NCBI GenBank assembly: GCA_025356615.1 | Contig: JANXSH010000713.1 | Location: 1-11,528, forward strand | Length of the DNA: 11,528 bases | From: Planctomycetia bacterium | GTDB lineage: Bacteria; Planctomycetota; Planctomycetia; Gemmatales; Gemmataceae | Direction of reading: 5' to 3' | Part shown: positions 7,123 through 11,528 of the stretch, one piece after another | How positions within the stretch are numbered: position 1 is the stretch's first letter | Layout: each line of letters opens with the position of its first letter | Made by a program: the position numbers and the translations under genes | Notes under the pieces: model-generated | What the model was told of the DNA's origin: nothing | The model's database searches: none | What the model saw: only the letters and a program-made list of their open reading frames with translations

Positions 7123-7497
7123 ATGCGACGGCTCCTGTTCATCCTGGTGTGCCTCGTCGGCGGCTGTAGCAAGGCGGAGCCGACGTTGGCGGGAGGCAAG
7201 CCGGTGAGCCACTGGGTCCAGGCGCTCCAGTCCCCGGACGCCCGATTGCGCAAGCAAGCGGCGTTCAAGTTGGGGAACGTCGGACCGGCCGACCCGGCGG
7301 CGCTCCCCGCCCTGATCGAGGCGTTGAAAGACCGCGATGCCGTGGTCCGCCGGGAGGCAATCATGGCCGTGCTGAAGTGCGGCCCTGCCGCGCGCGAGGC
7401 GATCCCCGCCCTCACCGATCTTCAGAAAAACGCATCCGACGCCCCCACCCGCACTTCCGCGACCAAGGCTCTGGAGAAACTCCAGAGCGGGCCGTGA
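7123..7497 (+). CDS. Small HEAT-repeat lipoprotein
   Basis: 124 residues. A lipoprotein signal is evident: Arg2-Arg3, a hydrophobic stretch (LLFILVCLVG) and a lipobox VGGC with Cys15 as the lipidated residue. The mature part is almost entirely short helical HEAT or PBS-lyase-like repeats (about 28-53, 58-87 and 90-121), each with the alternating Leu/Ala and Arg pattern of this family. Such proteins usually serve as protein-binding scaffolds in the envelope; the partner is unknown. The ATG start has GAGGA (7112-7116) 6 bases upstream; an in-frame TTG at 7117 is unlikely. It probably forms an operon with the DUF1559 gene. The last codons contain a perfect 9-bp hairpin (7468-7488). Confidence 0.85.
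   Translation: MRRLLFILVCLVGGCSKAEPTLAGGKPVSHWVQALQSPDARLRKQAAFKLGNVGPADPAALPALIEALKDRDAVVRREAIMAVLKCGPAAREAIPALTDLQKNASDAPTRTSATKALEKLQSGP
7468..7488 (+). repeat. Perfect 9-bp hairpin inside the end of the lipoprotein gene
   Basis: GCTCTGGAG (7468-7476), loop AAA, CTCCAGAGC (7480-7488). It lies six bases before the stop codon at 7495-7497. No T-run follows, so it is not a textbook terminator, but it is stable enough to affect the mRNA 3' end. Confidence 0.6.
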
Positions 7498-7507
7498 GAG
7501 GACTGGA

Positions 7508-7606
7508 AAGAAGACCTCCCGCAGAGCCGCAAAGACGCAAAGAAGAGAAGGAATGAGTTCTTCTCGTCTTCCTTTGCGACTTTGCGTCTTCGAGGGAGGT
7601 CTTCTT
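7508..7606. repeat. Long interrupted palindrome, CGCAAAG type
   Basis: A left arm (7508 to about 7550) and right arm (about 7564 to 7606) are imperfect reverse complements; the outer 13 bases (AAGAAGACCTCCC) match exactly and the inner parts match with several mismatches and one single-base gap. The centre is about 13 bases. Units at 7520 (CGCAGAG), 7528 and 7536 (CGCAAAG) repeat every 8 bases. It lies between the convergent lipoprotein and clpV genes, where a bidirectional terminator would be expected; it may serve as one. Confidence 0.85.
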
Positions 7607-7649
7607 CGTTTAGCGTCTACCGCCTCAGCATGATTGGCGGAGAACCGAA

Positions 7650-10325
7650 TCAACTCAACTCATACGCGAACGCCCCCGCACCATCGACCTTCACCCGCAC
7701 TCGGCTCGTCTGCGTCCCCTCGGCGAGGCGCGCGAGGAACTCCTGCGACAGGGCAGGCAGCAGGCTGCCCGTCAGGATGTGATCGACGTTCCGCGCGCCG
7801 CTCTCGACCTCCTTGCAGCGGCCCGCGACCGCCTCGACGACCGCGTCGTCGTACTCGAACGGTGCCTTGTAGTTCTCCTCGACGCGCGAGGCGATCTGCC
7901 CCAGCTTCAGGCGGATGATCTTCTTCAGCACCTCGTCGCCGAGCGGGTAGTACGGCACGATCGTGCAGCGGCCCAGGAAGGCTGGCTTGAACGCCTTGAG
8001 CAGGTCCGGCCGCATCGCGTCGGCGAGGCCGGTGGCGTCCGGCATCGTGTCCGGGTCGGCGCACACCTTCGTGATCGTGTCCGTCCCGACGTTCGACGTG
8101 AGCAGGATGATCGTGTTCTTGAAGTTCACCTCGTTGCCGCTCGAGTCCTGCAACATCCCCTTGTCGAACACCTGGTAGAACATCTCCTGCACGTCCACAT
8201 GGGCCTTCTCGATCTCGTCGAGCAGCACGACGCTGTACGGCTTGCGGCGCACGGCCTCGGTAAGGACGCCGCCCTCGCCGTAGCCGACGAGTCCCTTCGA
8301 CGAGCCGGTGAGGTTGGATATCTTGTGCGACTCCTTGTACTCGGACATGTTGATGACGATCATGTTGCGGTCGCCGCCGTAGAGGATGTCGGCCAGGGCG
8401 ATGGCCGTCTCGGTCTTGCCGGTGCCGCTCGGCCCGACCAGCATGAACACGCCGAGGGGCCGGCGCGGGTCGGCGAGGTTCGCCCGCGCCGTCTGGATGC
8501 GCTGGGCGATGGCCCCGAGCGCGTGGGCCTGCCCGATGATGCGTTCCCCGAGGTGGACGTTCAGGGCGAGGACCGTCTTGATCTCGTTGAGGACCATCTT
8601 GCCCAGCGGGATCCCCGTCCACGCCGCCACGACCTCGGCGACCGCCTGGCTCGACACGACCGGCTGCACCAGCGGCGTTTCGCCCTGCAACTTGGTCAGG
8701 GCCGACTGCTTCACCCCGAGTTCGCCCTTGAGTTGCTCGACCTCGGCGGCCGGCAGCGCCGTCTCGCCCTTGCCGCCGCTCGTGGCGTGCCCCTCGAGCT
8801 TGCCGCGCAGCTCGCGGATCTGCCCGACGAGCGTCTTCTCCTCGTCCCACTGCTTCTTCAGCACCGCGAGCCGGTCCACGGAGAGCTTCTTCGTCTCCTG
8901 TAGCTCCTCGAGGCGCTTGTCGTGTGCCGCCCCGACCGCCATCTCGCGCTCGAGGATGCCGATCTCGACCTCGGCGCTCTTGATCGCGCGCTCGCTGTCC
9001 TCGACCGCCGCCGGGATCGCCGACTGCGACAGCGCCACCCGCGCGCACGCCGTGTCGAGGAGGCTGACGGACTTATCGGGCAACTGCCGATCCGTGATGT
9101 AGCGCGCCGACAGGCGCACGGCGTCCTCGACGGCCTCGTCGAGGATGCGCACCTTGTGGTGCTTCTCGAGCATGCCCGTCAGGCCGCGCATCATGTTGAT
9201 CGCCTGGTCCAGGTCCGGCTCGGCCACCTTGACGACCTGGAAGCGTCGCTTCAGCGCGGCGTCTTCCTCGAAGTATTTCTTGTACTCCATCCAGGTCGTC
9301 GCCGCGATGGTGCGGAGTTCGCCACGCGCCAGCGCGGGCTTGAGCAGGTTCGCCGCGTCCCCCTGCCCTGCCTGGCCGCCGGCCCCGATGAGCGTGTGGG
9401 CCTCGTCGATGAACAGGATGATCGGGATCGGCGACGACTTCACCTCGGCGATGACGTTCTTGAGGCGGTTCTCGAACTCGCCCTTGACGCCTGCCCCCGC
9501 CTGGAGCAACGCCAGGTCGAGCGTGCGGATCGCGATGCCCTTGAGGGCGTCGGGCACCTCGCCCGCCGCGACGCGCAGGGCGAAGCCCTCGACGACGGCC
9601 GTCTTGCCGACGCCAGCCTCGCCCGTCAGGATCGGGTTGTTCTGCCGCCTGCGGGTCAGGATGTCGATGACCTGGCGGATCTCGAACTCACGCCCGAGGA
9701 CCGGGTCGATCTTGCCCGCCCTGGCGTTCGCGGTGAGATCGACCGTGAATTGGTCGAGCGAGGGCGTCTTGGAGTTCGTCGCGGGCTGGCCCGGCGTGCC
9801 GTCGGACGACGCGCCAGCCGAGCCGCCGGACGCCGTCGCCGTCTGGGCGTCCTCCGCCCCACCCTTGACCAGGGAGGCGAGGTCTTCCTGCACCTTGGCG
9901 GGGATCTTCGCCAGTTCGGGCGAGATCTCGCGCAGCAGGCTCGACAGGCGGCGGTCGGAGACCAGCGCGGCGACGAGGTGGCCCGAGCGCACCGAACCCA
10001 CGCCGTACTCCAGCGATGCGAGCGTCCACGCCTCGCGGACCATCTCCAGCAGGTCGCCCGACAGCGCTGGCCCCTTGGCGTTGCCGCGCTGGAGCTTGTC
10101 CAGGGCGCGCGTCAACTCGGCATTGACGCGGCTGGGATCGATGCCGTAGTGCTTGAACAGCCTGGGCAGGTCGGTGTCGGGGGTTTCGAGCAGCTTGACG
10201 AGCCAGTGCTCGATCTCGATGTTGTAGTTCGTCCGCGACTGGCACAAACCGGCGGCGTTCTCCAGCGCCTTGGTGCAGGTCTTGTTCAGCTTGGCGAGCA
10301 TCGCCTTGAAGTTGGTCACCGCCAT
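7650..10325 (-). CDS. tssH: Type VI secretion ATPase TssH/ClpV
   Basis: 891 residues, a cytoplasmic AAA+ disaggregase that recycles contracted TssB-TssC sheath. A Clp N-terminal domain (about 1-150) carries the ClpV-type segment EIEHWLVKLLE. A Ser/Gly/Thr-rich linker follows at about 153-188. The first AAA+ module has Walker A GEAGVGKT 235-242 and Walker B Asp307/Glu308. A coiled-coil middle region spans about 410-560. The second module has Walker A GPSGTGKT 631-638 and Walker B Asp703/Glu704. The first pore loop reads GVKGEFE (Val280), the ClpV rather than ClpB pattern (KYRGEFE). The second pore loop reads GLVGYGEGG with Leu679 where GYVG is usual. AGGAG lies 8 bases before the ATG, in the 20-bp gap after tssG, so the two genes are probably cotranscribed. 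Family assignment is firm. Confidence 0.96.
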   Translation of the reverse strand: MAVTNFKAMLAKLNKTCTKALENAAGLCQSRTNYNIEIEHWLVKLLETPDTDLPRLFKHYGIDPSRVNAELTRALDKLQRGNAKGPALSGDLLEMVREAWTLASLEYGVGSVRSGHLVAALVSDRRLSSLLREISPELAKIPAKVQEDLASLVKGGAEDAQTATASGGSAGASSDGTPGQPATNSKTPSLDQFTVDLTANARAGKIDPVLGREFEIRQVIDILTRRRQNNPILTGEAGVGKTAVVEGFALRVAAGEVPDALKGIAIRTLDLALLQAGAGVKGEFENRLKNVIAEVKSSPIPIILFIDEAHTLIGAGGQAGQGDAANLLKPALARGELRTIAATTWMEYKKYFEEDAALKRRFQVVKVAEPDLDQAINMMRGLTGMLEKHHKVRILDEAVEDAVRLSARYITDRQLPDKSVSLLDTACARVALSQSAIPAAVEDSERAIKSAEVEIGILEREMAVGAAHDKRLEELQETKKLSVDRLAVLKKQWDEEKTLVGQIRELRGKLEGHATSGGKGETALPAAEVEQLKGELGVKQSALTKLQGETPLVQPVVSSQAVAEVVAAWTGIPLGKMVLNEIKTVLALNVHLGERIIGQAHALGAIAQRIQTARANLADPRRPLGVFMLVGPSGTGKTETAIALADILYGGDRNMIVINMSEYKESHKISNLTGSSKGLVGYGEGGVLTEAVRRKPYSVVLLDEIEKAHVDVQEMFYQVFDKGMLQDSSGNEVNFKNTIILLTSNVGTDTITKVCADPDTMPDATGLADAMRPDLLKAFKPAFLGRCTIVPYYPLGDEVLKKIIRLKLGQIASRVEENYKAPFEYDDAVVEAVAGRCKEVESGARNVDHILTGSLLPALSQEFLARLAEGTQTSRVRVKVDGAGAFAYELS

Positions 10326-10345
10326 CGAAATAACTCCTTGATAGA

Positions 10346-11473
10346 TCAGTAATATCCAGCCAGTGTTTCATCGATCCGAGTCACTTCCGCGCCCTCGAAG
10401 AACACGTCTTCCGCGTCGCGCTGGGGCTGTTGACTCGTCAGCCAGGTGTTCCAACCCAGCCTCGGCCCCGGCGTCTCGTCGTTCAGTTGACACTCCGGCA
10501 CGCCCTCGGCCCGCAAGACCACTCGAACGTCGAAGTCCAACTCCGGCCCGACGTAGAACCGCGTCAGGTGGGAGAGCAGGAAGAACGCCTTCGATTCCGG
10601 CGTCGCCGAGCGGTCCGGCAGGAACTCGACGAATCGCTCGTAATTCAGCGGCCCGAGGCGGACGCGGAACTTGCCTTGGTAGTCGAGCACCTTTTCCCCC
10701 GCCAGGGCGTTCATGCCTAGCTCGCAATTCTCCTCCCCTAGACGGGTTTGGTTCGCAGGTTCGAGATACAGCCATTGTCCGACGAACTGTTCGACCCGGA
10801 TGGGGATGTCGAAGTAGTCGCGGAGTATCGCCTCCAGCCCGACCGCGTTCCGCTTCCGCTGCGCGAGCAGCCCGGCGTAGAAGAGGAGCGAGTGGTCCTC
10901 GATCCCCGCCAACTTCCGTGACCGGCCCTCGCCGGGCGGGATGGCCGTCACCTGGTGCCGCCCCGACAATCCTCTCGTCCCTAACCCGACGAAGCAATTC
11001 AGGCACTGGACGAACGGGTCTTCCGACGCGCCCCCGCGACGATGCTCGCGCTCGTACCCGATCCAGAATCGGTACTTCCCCCAGGCGCGATGGAATAGCG
11101 AGATCAGGCGATGATTGAACAGGTCGAGCCACTCGCGCAGCGCGCGCCGCTCCTCGCCCTTCCGCTCGCGCTCGAGCCGGACGATCAGGTCGGTGTAGTG
11201 GCGCGGCAGTACCCCGCTCGGCCCAGTCAGCCCGAAGAACGACACGGTGAGCAGGGGCGGCCCCTTGTCGCTCCGCTCCAGCGCGTAGAGCGGACTGGGC
11301 GGGAAGTTCAGCGACGGCAGCGCCCGGAAGCGAACCGCCTCCGCCTCCGGCAACCCCGCGAGGCCGACCGGCGTTCGCTTGGGGTCGATCATCTCGAGGA
11401 GGCGAACGGCCTGGAAGAAGTCGAAGGCGAACGGGCGCTCGAACAGGCGTTGATCGACACTACCTTTCGTCAT
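10346..11473 (-). CDS. tssG: Type VI secretion baseplate protein TssG
   Basis: 375 residues, the usual size for TssG (VasB/ImpH), a cytoplasmic baseplate wedge component that works with TssE, TssF and TssK. Three family signatures are clear: FERPFAFDFFQAVRLLE near the N-terminus (about 10-26), GLTGPSGVLPRHYTDLI (about 82-98) and FNHRLISLFHRAWGKYR (about 119-137), followed by the C-terminal half with RFYVGPELDFDVRVVL. The ATG start has GGGAG 4 bases upstream, slightly close but acceptable. It is followed after 20 bp by tssH on the same strand. The usual partner tssF would be expected upstream, beyond the right edge of the window; the repeat-like sequence just upstream leaves that open. Confidence 0.95.
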   Translation of the reverse strand: MTKGSVDQRLFERPFAFDFFQAVRLLEMIDPKRTPVGLAGLPEAEAVRFRALPSLNFPPSPLYALERSDKGPPLLTVSFFGLTGPSGVLPRHYTDLIVRLERERKGEERRALREWLDLFNHRLISLFHRAWGKYRFWIGYEREHRRGGASEDPFVQCLNCFVGLGTRGLSGRHQVTAIPPGEGRSRKLAGIEDHSLLFYAGLLAQRKRNAVGLEAILRDYFDIPIRVEQFVGQWLYLEPANQTRLGEENCELGMNALAGEKVLDYQGKFRVRLGPLNYERFVEFLPDRSATPESKAFFLLSHLTRFYVGPELDFDVRVVLRAEGVPECQLNDETPGPRLGWNTWLTSQQPQRDAEDVFFEGAEVTRIDETLAGYY

Positions 11474-11509
11474 GACACTCCCTGCTAATTTAGTCCGTTC
11501 GGTAGGCCC

Positions 11510-11528
11510 GTAGGGTGGGTCGAGCGAA
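11510..11528. repeat. Partial GTAGGGTGGGTCGAGCGAA repeat at window edge
   Basis: The last 19 bases resemble one half of a GTAGGGTGGGTCGAGCG...-type palindrome, which I recall as dispersed in several bacterial groups. The other half would lie outside the window, so the call rests on sequence resemblance alone. Confidence 0.35.

Noticed and set aside
6961..7653. Minus-strand open frame of 230 codons ending opposite the DUF1559 gene
   Set aside because: It runs through the CGCAAAG palindrome and antisense through two good genes; its KTQSRKGRREE-type N-terminus is just translated repeat.
7650..10325. ClpB chaperone instead of ClpV
   Set aside because: Adjacent tssG, the ClpV-type N-domain and the GVKGEFE first pore loop favour TssH/ClpV.
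7779..10352. Large plus-strand open frames opposite clpV
   Set aside because: High-GC antisense shadows; the minus-strand frame carries both Walker pairs and all ClpV motifs.

Overview
The window looks like chromosomal DNA from a planctomycete, most probably the Gemmata/Gemmataceae branch. Four things point there: high GC in the main genes; a DUF1559 pilin-like protein with a FTLIE prepilin start and an exact H-X9-DG motif; a very large secreted propeller/HEAT/cytochrome c protein of the kind annotated in Planctomycetes and Verrucomicrobia as putative membrane-bound dehydrogenase; and abundant palindromic intergenic repeats. The assignment is inference from gene content; there is no rRNA or other marker.

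Layout, left to right. (1) 1-1079, plus strand, visibly lower GC than the rest: two overlapping small genes with no named family that I can assign. The first has a degenerate-looking PD-(D/E)xK nuclease pattern and the second could be its partner, so the pair resembles a detached polymorphic-toxin tip and immunity gene. (2) 1094-2611, minus: an NtrC-type sigma-54 response regulator with an extra C-terminal helix-turn-helix-like repeat. (3) 2669-2811: a long interrupted palindrome. (4) 2834-5890, minus: the 1018-residue dehydrogenase/HEAT/cytochrome c protein. (5) 5891-6162: a divergent intergenic region with hairpins and promoter-like boxes. (6) 6163-7497, plus: the DUF1559 protein and a HEAT-repeat lipoprotein, probably one transcript. 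(7) 7508-7606: a second long palindrome between convergent genes. (8) 7650-11473, minus: type VI secretion genes tssG then tssH (clpV), 20 bp apart, with the rest of the cluster presumably beyond the right edge.

How they fit together. TssG is a T6SS baseplate protein and TssH/ClpV recycles the contracted sheath, so the right end is one functional unit. The DUF1559 and lipoprotein genes form a small envelope-protein unit. The regulator and dehydrogenase share a strand, but the palindrome between them makes co-regulation uncertain. The most interesting items are the possible toxin/immunity remnant, the two palindromes built to the same plan, the Leu in the second pore loop of ClpV, and the doubled helix-turn-helix of the regulator. 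I see no CRISPR array, tRNA, rRNA or transposase gene. I cannot demonstrate a wholly new system from this sequence alone.
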